From an uncultured Gammaproteobacteria bacterium (GTDB taxonomy: Bacteria; Pseudomonadota; Gammaproteobacteria; Pseudomonadales; Pseudohongiellaceae), in NCBI GenBank assembly GCA_937898685.1, contig CALEJT010000081.1:1-17918 (forward strand): a stretch of DNA of 17,918 nt, in the 5' to 3' direction. The translations under genes and the position numbers were made by a program. Positions 1 through 6,988 of the stretch are shown here, piece by piece. The notes below the pieces were generated by a model. That model saw only the letters and a program-made list of their open reading frames with translations. It had not been told where the DNA came from and searched no databases. The number at the start of each line of letters is the position of its first letter. Position 1 is the stretch's first letter.

Positions 1-32
1 GTTGGGCTTCGCCCTTGCGGGCTCAGCCCAAC
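1..32. repeat. REP-like hairpin downstream of argA
   Basis: The outer arms GTTGGGCT and AGCCCAAC form a perfect 8-bp stem, and inside it GCCC and GGGC form a second 4-bp stem round TTGC. It lies 14 bases beyond the argA stop. The sequence type (GTTGGGCT...AGCCCAAC) is like intergenic REP elements scattered through many gammaproteobacterial genomes. It may also stop or protect the argA transcript, but any U-tract would lie outside the window, so terminator function cannot be judged. Confidence 0.6.
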
Positions 33-46
33 TGCGGTGAGTCACT

Positions 47-1390
47 TCACAGCTGCTTCACGAAAATCCGTGAGTTGCGCTGGTAGTTGTAGAGCGACTT
101 CTTCTTCTCGGGCAGTTCATCCACGGAGCTGGCGACGAAGCCGCGTTCGAGGAACCAGTGCGGCGACTTGGTCGTGAGCACGAAGAGTTTGGTGAGACCG
201 AGCTTGCGCGCCTGTTTCTCCACCTGTTCCAGGATCGCCTGGGCGCGGTTGTGGTTGCGGTAATCGGGATGAGTGGCAAGGCAGGCGAGTTCGCCGCTTT
301 GTGCATCCTGCGGATAGAGCGCGCCGCAGGAGATGATCATGCCTTCGCGTTCGATCACGAAGAACTGCTCGATCTCCGCTTCCAGACGTTCGCGCGAGCG
401 GTGCACCAACACGCCTTCGGCTTCGAGCGGTTCGATCAGTTCGAGAATGCCGCCCACATCCTTGATGGTGGCGGGCCGCAACTGTTCGTACTGCTCCTGC
501 GTGATCAGCGTGCCGATGCCGTCGCGCGTGAAGAGTTCGATCAGAAGCGCGCCGTCGTCTTCGTAGGAAATCACCTGCGAACGTTTCACCGTGGCGCTGC
601 AGGCCTTCACGCTCAGCTCGAGATTCTTCAGTTCTTCGTCGAGGCCCTTGCGTGCGATCTTTTCCTTGATCAACTGCAGCGCTTCTTCCGCGCTCATCTT
701 GCTGATGCGCTCACCATCCTGGTCGAGAATGCCGGCCTGCTTGCCGTAGATCAGCAGCTTGTCGGCCTTGAGTGCGATCGCGGTGGCGCAGGCCACGTCT
801 TCCACGGTGAGGTTGAACACCTCACCTGTCGGCGAATAACCGAGCGAGGACATCAGCACGATGTTGCCGTTGTCGAGTTGTTTGCGGATGGCTTCGTGTT
901 CGACCTTGCGCACTTCGCCCATGAAGCCGAAGTCGATGCCGTCCTGAATGCCGAAGGGTTTCGCCATCACGAAGTTGCCGCTGGCGATGCTGATGTCGGC
1001 GCCGTGCATGGGCGAGTTGATCAGGCCCATGGAGAAGGTGGCTTCGATGTCGATGCGCAGTTTGCCCACCACGCCCTTGATCACTTCGAGACTCGGGGCG
1101 TCGGTGATGCGTACCGTGTTATGAATGTGGCCGGTGACCTTTTCGAGAATCTCGGCCTTGTGACCTGCCGCCAAGAGCGCGGCATCGATCTGCGGCCGCG
1201 CGCCATAGACCAGCACCAACTTCACGCCGAGGCTGTTGAGCAGCGTCAAGTCGTGCGCAATGTTCCAGAAGTTCTCGTGCGCCAGCGCTTCACCGGGCAG
1301 CAGTATGACGAACACCTTGCCGCGATAAGCGTTGATGTACGGCGTCGAATGCCGGAACCAATTGACGTATTGCTTGATGTCCATGTTCAT
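47..1390 (-). CDS. argA: Amino-acid N-acetyltransferase (N-acetylglutamate synthase)
   Basis: Makes N-acetylglutamate from glutamate and acetyl-CoA, the first step of the acetylated arginine pathway in the cytoplasm. The N-terminal part (about residues 20-290) is the amino-acid-kinase-like domain that binds arginine for feedback control, with LPGEALAHENFWNIAHD and KVTGHIHNTVRITDA-type segments. The C-terminal part (about 305-447) is a GNAT acetyltransferase domain with CLATHPDYR, KLFVLTTKSPHWFLERGF and KKSLYNYQRNSR. The 447-residue length fits full-length ArgA of Escherichia coli and Pseudomonas. The start is taken at the ATG at 1390; an ATG two codons later (1384) is equally possible, and a TTG at 1396 is less likely. 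No strong ribosome binding site is visible for any of them. In the acetyl-CoA loop the usual RG pair is RA (RNHNRAQ), a mild deviation. The gene has its own probable promoter in the 166-base gap after the receptor gene. Confidence 0.93.
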   Translation of the reverse strand: MNMDIKQYVNWFRHSTPYINAYRGKVFVILLPGEALAHENFWNIAHDLTLLNSLGVKLVLVYGARPQIDAALLAAGHKAEILEKVTGHIHNTVRITDAPSLEVIKGVVGKLRIDIEATFSMGLINSPMHGADISIASGNFVMAKPFGIQDGIDFGFMGEVRKVEHEAIRKQLDNGNIVLMSSLGYSPTGEVFNLTVEDVACATAIALKADKLLIYGKQAGILDQDGERISKMSAEEALQLIKEKIARKGLDEELKNLELSVKACSATVKRSQVISYEDDGALLIELFTRDGIGTLITQEQYEQLRPATIKDVGGILELIEPLEAEGVLVHRSRERLEAEIEQFFVIEREGMIISCGALYPQDAQSGELACLATHPDYRNHNRAQAILEQVEKQARKLGLTKLFVLTTKSPHWFLERGFVASSVDELPEKKKSLYNYQRNSRIFVKQL

Positions 1391-1432
1391 GACCAAGCCG
1401 GTCCGCCTGGCGGGCGGTAAAAAAGGGCGGCC

Positions 1433-1463
1433 ATTCTACTGCAAAACCGCGGGGAATCTGAAA
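1433..1463 (-). promoter_or_regulatory. Candidate argA promoter
   Basis: On the minus strand TAGAAT (1433-1438) matches 5 of 6 bases of a sigma70 -10 box. A weak -35 (TTTCAG at 1458-1463, or TTCAGA one base closer) lies 18-19 bases upstream. The predicted start lies about 40 bases before the argA start codon. The -10 is good, the -35 and spacing are poor. Confidence 0.35.
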
Positions 1464-1501
1464 GCGGCAGGATTCGGGGTGGGGAGTCACAGGCTCAACC
1501 C

Positions 1502-1533
1502 GCCGGGACGGGAAAGGGGGAAGACGTCCCGGC
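1502..1533 (-). terminator. Hairpin after the TonB receptor gene
   Basis: A perfect 9-bp inverted repeat, GCCGGGACG (1502-1510) and CGTCCCGGC (1525-1533), encloses a 14-base purine-rich loop and begins 24 bases beyond the receptor stop codon. No run of T follows on the minus strand, so it is not a textbook intrinsic terminator. It could act as a Rho-dependent 3' end or an RNA-stabilising structure. Confidence 0.5.
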
Positions 1534-1556
1534 AGGCTGAGTTACTGCACGACCTT

Positions 1557-4500
1557 TTAGAAGTTCACGTTCAAACTGAGGTTGTAGCGGCGTCCGTAGG
1601 TGTCGTATTGATTGGCCAGAATGCCCTGAGCGCCCGCAGTGCCGTTCGGAATGATCGGCGGATTGCGGTCGAACAGGTTCTGTATCGCGATGCCGGCCAC
1701 CCAGGTCGCTCCCGAAGACAACTCGCCACGGTAGTTGATCTGACCGTTCCACCAGGTCGATGAAGCGACGCTGTTGTCGTCCACGTCGATGCCTTCCACC
1801 CACAGGCGGTTCAACATGCCGTCGGTGATGAAGCGACCCTGCAACTGGAAGGACCAGGGCCCCACGCTGTAGGTGGTGGTGACGTTGGCGGTCAGATCCG
1901 GCAGCGTGTAGGCACCGGTGAGGTCGGTGGGCACGCCGGCGGCCGAGATGTCCTTACGCGTCAGCAGATAACCGGCCAGGAGGCGCACGCTGATGTTTTC
2001 TTCTGCGTCGTCGAAGAAGTCCGCCTCCGTGCGATAGGCCACTTCGAGGTCGATGCCTTCCACTTCCGCCTGCGCCTGGTTGAAGAAGCGGCGGAAGATG
2101 GTGGCGAGATCGCCGGTGGCCTCGTCGCGGATGATGTTGTCGCATTGCTCCTGGTCACCGGCGAAGCAGCGGTCCACCACGTCCTGAGCGGAGATCTGCT
2201 GGATCGATCCCGCGATGTCGACTTTGTACCAGTCGCTCGAAATCGACAGACCATCGAGCCAACGCCAGGTGGGACGCCACACCACACCGGCCACGACGGT
2301 GTCGGCGACTTCCGGCTTCAAGGTCGGGTTGCCCGAAGCAACCACGGTGAGCGGCACGCTGATGCCACCCTTCCAGGGGTCGAGCACATTGGCACCGCCC
2401 CCTTGCGCGTCGAAGCGTTCGGAGAAGGAGGCCTCGCGCACGTCACGCGACTTGGTGGCGCGCAGACGCAGACTTTCGATCAATTGCAAGTCGACGCCGA
2501 TCTTCCAACTGTCGGAACGGCCGCTGAGGTTGTAGTCGGAGCTGCGGAAGGCGAGCGAGCTCGAGAGACGTTGCGCACCGGAGCTCGATTCCCATACCGG
2601 CACCTGGAACTCGGTGAACCATTCCCACACGTTGAACGAGCCGCCGATCATCGGCACCGTGGAGAACTGGTGCAGGTTGGGTGAGCCGCCGGAGTAACCG
2701 GGCGGAATGCCACGAATGCCGAGGTGCGGTGCGTTGATGGGCGGCCCGAGTTCATCCACGTCTTCCGGATAGCCGGCTTCGAAGAAGCTCGATTCACGCC
2801 AGGTCAAACCAAAGGCCATCGAGATCGGCCCATAGCCCCAGCCTTCATACACTTCGCCGGTGGCGACGACTTCCGCGAAGTCCTGCTCGACGACGCCCTT
2901 CGACCACTTGTCCGTGCCGACGTAGTCGATCGCTGCCTGACTGATGTTGCCGAAGCCCATAATGTTGAAGGGCACGCAATCGCGGATGGTGTTGTCGAGC
3001 CCCACCGGCGATTGCAGCGGGATGTCTTCACGCGGGTTGCGCGGTGAGGGCGAGTTGTAGAGTCCCGATGCCGCGCCCGCTTCGCGTAGCTGTTCGACCG
3101 TGGGGTTGTACAGCTGCACGCGGCAGACGATGGCGCCGGTGTTCGGATCGCGCACCGCATCCATGGCCAGGAACAGGCGGTCGATACGCATCATGTTGGC
3201 CTGACTGGAGTTCCTCTGGGTCTCGCCGGTGGAGTAGCTGCCGGAGAGATTCCAACCGTTGCTCAGATCCCAGTCGAAGCCGACCGTGTAGGTTCGAGTG
3301 TTGAAGATGTTGCGGTCCTTCTGGTCGATGCCCATGTCGGCTTCACCGAGGAAGGCGCCGTCGCGTTCGAGGTTGAACTCGGTCTTGCCCGCTGCAGCCA
3401 AGGTTTCACGCACGATGTCGGGCACGAAGACGTTGTCGATAGCGATGCGTGGCGCCCAGGTGGAACGCAGGTTGATGCCGAGCGTATCGGCGCGTCGCGG
3501 CGTTTGGTTCGATTCCGACACACCGCCCACGAACTGCAGATACATCGAGAAGTCGTCGCTGAAGTCGTACTTGGCCGACAGGAACGACGAGCGTCCCACC
3601 ACTTCGGCGCCGCTGATCGGGCCTGGATAGGCACGGTTGGCGAGGTCGGCCTCAGGTCCGCCGGAGGTGCTGAAGGTGGAGCCCACTCCGCCGACCGAAC
3701 TCACGTCACCCAGCTGCAACGGTCTCACGTAGGAGCCGTCCTTGCTGAAGACCCAGCGGTCGAGGAAGGTGCCGGTGCCGGAGATCATGCCGTACACGTG
3801 GCGATCCGTCGGCGCTATCCAGGGACGCGTGATGCGTTGCGGCACTGGTGCTTGGGAGGCGGGAGCGGTTGGGTTGGCCGCTCGCCACGCCGCCCACTCG
3901 GGATTGGTGACGTGGCCCCAACGCATGAACCAGTCGGAGTCGAGGTCGAGCGGATCACGGTCGATCTGCTCGATGAAACGTGTTTCGAACGAACCGATGA
4001 CATTCAGGCGATCACCGATCTGCGTACCACCGGCGATGCTGGCGTTCCAGCGGAAGCCATCACCGAACTCGGTGACGCCGGTGCCCGTCTGAATCTTCAG
4101 GCCTTGGAACTCGCGGTCCAGAATGAAGTTGGTCACACCACCGAGCGCGTCCGCGCCGTAAGCAGCGGAGGCGCCACCGGTGACGACATCCACGGTGCGC
4201 ACGAGTGCGGTGGGCAAGGTGTCGACGTTGACCGAACCGCGTTTGTCCGCTGGTGCCATGCGCGCGCCATCGAGCAGTACCAGTGTGCGGTTGGTGCCGA
4301 GACTGCGCATGTTGAGAAAGCTTGCACCAGCGTCACCCGATAGTGCCAAGCCACCACGTTGTGCAGTTTGCGTCGAGAAGAATTGCGGCAGGGCATCGAG
4401 CTGTTCGGCGACGGTGGCGCCAGGTTCGAAGCTGGCGAGTTCGGTAGGGGTAAGTGCAGTGACGGGGGTTGGCGTCGTCATGCCGTCGGTGACACGGATG

Positions 4501-4634
4501 CGCGAGCCGGTGACGGTGATCTCTTCCAAATTACTGTTGCCGCCAGTGTCCGCTGCGAAAGCCAAGGAGGAACTTATCGCAGCGATCGACCAGGACAGCG
4601 CCTTCACTCCTGGACTCCATCTTGTGTTTCTCAT
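1557..4634 (-). CDS. TonB-dependent outer membrane receptor
   Basis: A 1025-residue outer membrane beta-barrel that should take up a ligand using energy passed by TonB. Residues 1-27 are a signal peptide (cleavage after LAFA). A TonB-box-like segment, EEITVTGSRI, follows at 37-46. The plug domain runs to about 175 and has the typical NMRSLGTNRTLVLLDGARM and VVTGGASAAYGADALGGVTN stretches. The rest is barrel, with many alternating aromatic strands, ending in LNVNF with the terminal Phe expected for Bam-dependent assembly. The start at 4634 is chosen because the signal peptide begins there and AGAGGG lies just upstream; the reading frame stays open to 4781 but that part does not look like protein. 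There is no N-terminal signalling (STN) domain and no neighbouring anti-sigma gene. The ligand is unknown: no importer or catabolic gene is adjacent, only argE upstream and argA downstream. It has its own promoter region and a long leader. Confidence 0.9.
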   Translation of the reverse strand: MRNTRWSPGVKALSWSIAAISSSLAFAADTGGNSNLEEITVTGSRIRVTDGMTTPTPVTALTPTELASFEPGATVAEQLDALPQFFSTQTAQRGGLALSGDAGASFLNMRSLGTNRTLVLLDGARMAPADKRGSVNVDTLPTALVRTVDVVTGGASAAYGADALGGVTNFILDREFQGLKIQTGTGVTEFGDGFRWNASIAGGTQIGDRLNVIGSFETRFIEQIDRDPLDLDSDWFMRWGHVTNPEWAAWRAANPTAPASQAPVPQRITRPWIAPTDRHVYGMISGTGTFLDRWVFSKDGSYVRPLQLGDVSSVGGVGSTFSTSGGPEADLANRAYPGPISGAEVVGRSSFLSAKYDFSDDFSMYLQFVGGVSESNQTPRRADTLGINLRSTWAPRIAIDNVFVPDIVRETLAAAGKTEFNLERDGAFLGEADMGIDQKDRNIFNTRTYTVGFDWDLSNGWNLSGSYSTGETQRNSSQANMMRIDRLFLAMDAVRDPNTGAIVCRVQLYNPTVEQLREAGAASGLYNSPSPRNPREDIPLQSPVGLDNTIRDCVPFNIMGFGNISQAAIDYVGTDKWSKGVVEQDFAEVVATGEVYEGWGYGPISMAFGLTWRESSFFEAGYPEDVDELGPPINAPHLGIRGIPPGYSGGSPNLHQFSTVPMIGGSFNVWEWFTEFQVPVWESSSGAQRLSSSLAFRSSDYNLSGRSDSWKIGVDLQLIESLRLRATKSRDVREASFSERFDAQGGGANVLDPWKGGISVPLTVVASGNPTLKPEVADTVVAGVVWRPTWRWLDGLSISSDWYKVDIAGSIQQISAQDVVDRCFAGDQEQCDNIIRDEATGDLATIFRRFFNQAQAEVEGIDLEVAYRTEADFFDDAEENISVRLLAGYLLTRKDISAAGVPTDLTGAYTLPDLTANVTTTYSVGPWSFQLQGRFITDGMLNRLWVEGIDVDDNSVASSTWWNGQINYRGELSSGATWVAGIAIQNLFDRNPPIIPNGTAGAQGILANQYDTYGRRYNLSLNVNF

Positions 4635-4897
4635 GATTCCCTCTCTGCTCAAAAGTAGTTTTTGTCGCAGCCGCGCAGCCCTGACGCGGCCGCGTGGAGG
4701 AGGAATAACGACAGTTTTGAGTCTAAAGAGACGGCAGACCGATCCGGCATGGAAGGCGCACCGGATGATTCTTCTTTTCAACTGAGCCGAGTGTCGATCG
4801 CAATCAGCGAAACACGAGCTGAGCGGATGATCGCAAACATGGCTGGCAAAGTGCTGCCATGCTTCGTGCCTCGGTCGAACTTATTTCCCCTCTAAGC
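4635..4897 (-). promoter_or_regulatory. Long 5' leader of the TonB receptor gene
   Basis: If the promoter at 4903-4931 is right, the transcript has a leader of about 260 bases. It contains two hairpins, one at 4838-4861 (CATGGC/GCCATG on the plus strand) and one at 4742-4766 (ATCCGG/CCGGAT), a possible 18-codon upstream reading frame and the AGAGGG ribosome binding site next to the receptor start. I looked for a cobalamin riboswitch core and did not see one; no other known riboswitch class was recognised. Confidence 0.45.
4804..4860 (-). CDS. Possible leader peptide (uORF) before the TonB receptor
   Basis: An ATG at 4860 opens an 18-codon frame (MAALCQPCLRSSAQLVFR) ending in TGA at 4804. GAGG lies 8 bases upstream of the ATG, so it could be translated. 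The start codon sits in one arm of the hairpin at 4838-4861, which might hide it. The peptide has two cysteines but no run of one amino acid of the kind seen in attenuators. It may be a chance frame. Confidence 0.2.
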   Translation of the reverse strand: MAALCQPCLRSSAQLVFR

Positions 4898-4902
4898 GCG
4901 CA

Positions 4903-4931
4903 AGTGAACCGAGGAAGAAAAAGGGTGTCAA
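4903..4931 (-). promoter_or_regulatory. Probable promoter of the TonB receptor gene
   Basis: The minus strand reads TTGACA (plus-strand 4926-4931), a perfect sigma70 -35 box. At 17-base spacing it is followed by TTCACT (4903-4908), a weak -10 matching 3 of 6 bases. A strongly A+T-rich stretch at 4935-4974 lies just upstream in a GC-rich genome and could be an UP element. A perfect -35 with a poor -10 suits an activator-dependent promoter. Confidence 0.5.
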
Positions 4932-4940
4932 CTCATTTCT

Positions 4941-4965
4941 CGAAAATTTTTTCGGTATTCGAAAA
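4941..4965. promoter_or_regulatory. Alternating TTTTCG half-site array upstream of the receptor promoter
   Basis: Three half-sites alternate in direction: CGAAAA at 4941-4946, TTTTCG at 4949-4954 and CGAAAA at 4960-4965. The first two form a 14-bp palindrome with two central bases, and the last two form an inverted repeat with a 5-base spacer. TCGAAAAT also occurs as a direct repeat 19 bases apart (4940 and 4959), close to two helical turns. The array ends about 9 bases upstream of the -35 box, a usual place for an activator. The regulator is not known. Confidence 0.4.
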
Positions 4966-4989
4966 TATAAATAACCGACCGGTACGGTT
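4961..4989 (-). terminator. Candidate argE terminator
   Basis: Beyond the argE stop the minus strand reads AACCG (4985-4989), a 7-base loop, and CGGTT (4973-4977), followed by an A+T-rich tail ATTTATATTTTC. The stem is only 5 bp, so the hairpin is weak, but the T-rich tail is in the right place. It overlaps the upstream edge of the receptor promoter region. Confidence 0.4.
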
Positions 4990-5035
4990 CGGGCCGAACG
5001 CATGTAGATGAAGGACGAACGCGTGTGAGCGCGCT

Positions 5036-6181
5036 TCAGGCCATCAGGCAATAGCGAGTGATGAGTTTGCGCAGAAGATCGATGCAGGGCTGGATCTGAT
5101 CGAGTGCCATGTACTCGTTGGGTTGATGCGCAACGTCGATGCTGCCGGGTCCGAGCACCACGGTGTCGAGTCCCAACTCTTGCAGGAATGGTGCCTCGGT
5201 TCCAAAGGCAACGCTTTGCGCGGAATTTCCGGTGAGTTTTTCGCAGAGTGCCACGAGTTCGGAGTGATCGTTGGCAAAGGGTTCGATGCCCGGGAAAAGC
5301 GGCAGGAATTCGAATTCGACCTGATGGCGGCGTGCTATCGGTTCGAGCAGACCGCGAATGTCGTCGCGCAAGGTGTCGCTGCCCATTCCAGGTAGAAGTC
5401 TTACATCGAATTCGAGCTCGCAGTGACCGCAGATGCGGTTGGGATTGTCACCACCATGGATGGCGCCGAAGTTCATGGTGGGAATGTCGATCGCGAAATG
5501 CGGATCGCGGAAGTCGCGCTGCAGACGCGCGCGGAAGATCATCAGTGCACCGATCATCTCGTGAATCGCTTCGAGGGCGCTGCGTCCGAGTGCAGGATTC
5601 GACGAGTGTCCACTTTGTCCCTGCACGCGCAGACGCTCCATCATCACGCCCTTGTGGCGATTGATCGGACGCAAGCCCGTCGGCTCACCGATCACTGCCT
5701 TGCGACCGAGCTGGCGTTGCGCCTGCACGAGTGCGCGCGCGCCATCCATCGAACTTTCTTCGTCGGCGGTGGCGAGGATGACGAGCGGCTGACGCAGCTT
5801 CGCGGCATCGAGCCCCTGCACCGCTTCATGCACGATGGCGAAGAAGCCCTTCATGTCGGTGCTGCCCAGACCGTAGAGACGGTTGTCGCGTTCGGTGAGG
5901 CGTAGCGGATCGCTGTTCCACAGTCCGGCATCGAAGGGCACGGTGTCGGTGTGACCCGAAAGCACGAGCCCACCCGCACCCTGGCCCAAGGTCGCGATCA
6001 GGTTGGCTTTCTGTGGATGCGTGGCGAGCGGCAGGATTTCGCAGTTGAAGCCGAGCGCACTGAAGCGTTCGGCCAGAAGCTCGATGACGGCACGGTTGCC
6101 CATGTCGAGCTGAGGATTGGCGGAGCTGACGGAAGGCAGCCGGATCAAGGCGTCGAACAACTGCAGAAAATCGGAGGTCAT
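5036..6181 (-). CDS. argE: Acetylornithine deacetylase
   Basis: Hydrolyses N-acetylornithine to ornithine and acetate in the linear arginine pathway; an M20-family metallopeptidase fold. Likely metal ligands and catalytic residues are visible: SGHTD (His77, Asp79), YGLGSTDMKG (Asp109), ADEES (Glu141, Glu142), GEPT (Glu166) and a C-terminal His in DVAHQPNEYM. QSGHSSNP at about 189-196 marks the dimerisation-domain side. The 381-residue length fits ArgE (E. coli 383). The ATG at 6181 is chosen because MTSDFLQLFDALIRLPSVSS aligns with the family's usual N-terminus; a GTG at 6193 in frame would add four residues, and neither has a clear ribosome binding site. An acetylcitrulline deacetylase, as in Xanthomonas, belongs to the same family and cannot be excluded by sequence alone. 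argA on the same strand completes a pair of arginine genes, but a receptor gene separates them. Confidence 0.88.
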   Translation of the reverse strand: MTSDFLQLFDALIRLPSVSSANPQLDMGNRAVIELLAERFSALGFNCEILPLATHPQKANLIATLGQGAGGLVLSGHTDTVPFDAGLWNSDPLRLTERDNRLYGLGSTDMKGFFAIVHEAVQGLDAAKLRQPLVILATADEESSMDGARALVQAQRQLGRKAVIGEPTGLRPINRHKGVMMERLRVQGQSGHSSNPALGRSALEAIHEMIGALMIFRARLQRDFRDPHFAIDIPTMNFGAIHGGDNPNRICGHCELEFDVRLLPGMGSDTLRDDIRGLLEPIARRHQVEFEFLPLFPGIEPFANDHSELVALCEKLTGNSAQSVAFGTEAPFLQELGLDTVVLGPGSIDVAHQPNEYMALDQIQPCIDLLRKLITRYCLMA

Positions 6182-6272
6182 GCGTAAGTCCACGAATACA
6201 GAAAGTGCCCTGTCTTGCGCAGGTTGATGAGTATGAAGCGGAGCCTCTCAAAGCCGCCGCGGGGAAGCAAGC

Positions 6273-6890
6273 CTAGTCCGGCGCTGCGATGTCGAGCGCG
6301 CGATATTCAATTACGCCGGCTTCGCTCTGAAAGCCTAGGTAGCCGCTGGGATTCTCGAGCCCGGATGCTTCAGTGATGAGTTCGCCATTCAGCTCCACGC
6401 TAAGCGCATCACCTTCGACACGAATCACGAAGTCGTTCCACTCACCGACGCCGCGATAGAGCGCAAAGACGCGCTCGCGCTCGTAGCGCGTGGGACCGTC
6501 CGCCACGCGATGACGATAGAGATGAACGAGCGGCAAGGGGCTGTCGGTGGTGTTCACCGAGATTTCACGCATCTGCACCTGGTAGGCATCACCGGGCCAG
6601 CCGCGAATGAAATCCGTGCCGGGTTCCACCCGCAGGAAGATGCCGCTGTCGGAATCCGGCTCGACGAAGCGCACCTGGCCACGCAGCACGAAGTCATCAT
6701 GCATTCGTGGTGAACGCAGCCAGCCGGCATCACCGCTCACACGCAATACGTCGCCATCGAACTGGAAGGAGCTGGCGTTACCGTTCTCGACGGACCAACC
6801 CTCCAGACCATTCGGGAACAAGGGTTCCGCGCTGGCCGCCGCGGCGCAGAGCAGGACACTGGAGAGGACGAGGCGTTTCATGGGGCGCAT
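6273..6890 (-). CDS. DUF1080 (3-keto-disaccharide hydrolase-like) secreted protein
   Basis: About 205 residues with an N-terminal signal peptide (MKRLVLSSVLLCAAAASA, cleavage before EPLF). The mature part reads as one concanavalin-like DUF1080 domain: LFPNGLEGW near the start, FVLRGQVRFVEPDSDSGIFLR, then the GDAYQVQM segment, and WNDFVIRVEGDALSVELNGE near the end. Members of this family act on, or bind, carbohydrate; some are 3-keto-glycoside hydrolases, many are untested. Catalysis here is not shown. The start could be the ATG at 6890 or at 6881; no good ribosome binding site separates them, and a candidate -10 box lies so close that the leader would be very short. It is divergent from the hydrolase gene at 6989 and 91 bases upstream of argE on the same strand. 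Confidence 0.75.
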   Translation of the reverse strand: MRPMKRLVLSSVLLCAAAASAEPLFPNGLEGWSVENGNASSFQFDGDVLRVSGDAGWLRSPRMHDDFVLRGQVRFVEPDSDSGIFLRVEPGTDFIRGWPGDAYQVQMREISVNTTDSPLPLVHLYRHRVADGPTRYERERVFALYRGVGEWNDFVIRVEGDALSVELNGELITEASGLENPSGYLGFQSEAGVIEYRALDIAAPD

Positions 6891-6897
6891 GATGCGC

Positions 6898-6963
6898 TTC
6901 GTATACGAACGGCACAAGCGAACGGACAAGTCCTGTCCAGCCTGAGGCGCCTGTGGTTAGAAT
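6898..6963. promoter_or_regulatory. Divergent promoter region with palindromes
   Basis: The 98 bases between the two divergent starts hold a perfect 12-bp palindrome TTCGTATACGAA (6898-6909), an inverted repeat GGACA/TGTCC (6924-6928 and 6934-6938) and a near-perfect direct repeat, GAACGGCACAAG (6907-6918) and GAACGGACAAG (6920-6930). For the minus-strand gene, TTGTCC (6924-6929) and TATACG (6900-6905) could be -35 and -10 with an 18-base spacer, putting the palindrome on the -10. For the plus-strand gene TAGAAT (6958-6963) is a good -10 without a convincing -35. Confidence 0.45.
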
Positions 6964-6988
6964 CGAGCCCTCTTTCGGAGGGGAAGCC

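Noticed and set aside
158..1420. Long plus-strand open frame (420 codons) antisense to argA
   Set aside because: It mirrors the argA codons in GC-rich DNA, has no family resemblance, no signal or fold pattern and a His/Asp/Glu/Arg-rich make-up typical of antisense frames.
3504..4343. Plus-strand open frame (279 codons) antisense to the receptor gene
   Set aside because: Same reason: an antisense shadow of a well-supported receptor gene, with no recognisable domain.
4635..4781. N-terminal extension of the receptor frame to 4781
   Set aside because: The 49 extra residues are Arg-rich, precede a normal signal peptide and lie upstream of the AGAGGG ribosome binding site that serves the ATG at 4634.
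4635..4897. Cobalamin riboswitch in the receptor leader
   Set aside because: The conserved B12-box type core was looked for on the minus strand and not found.
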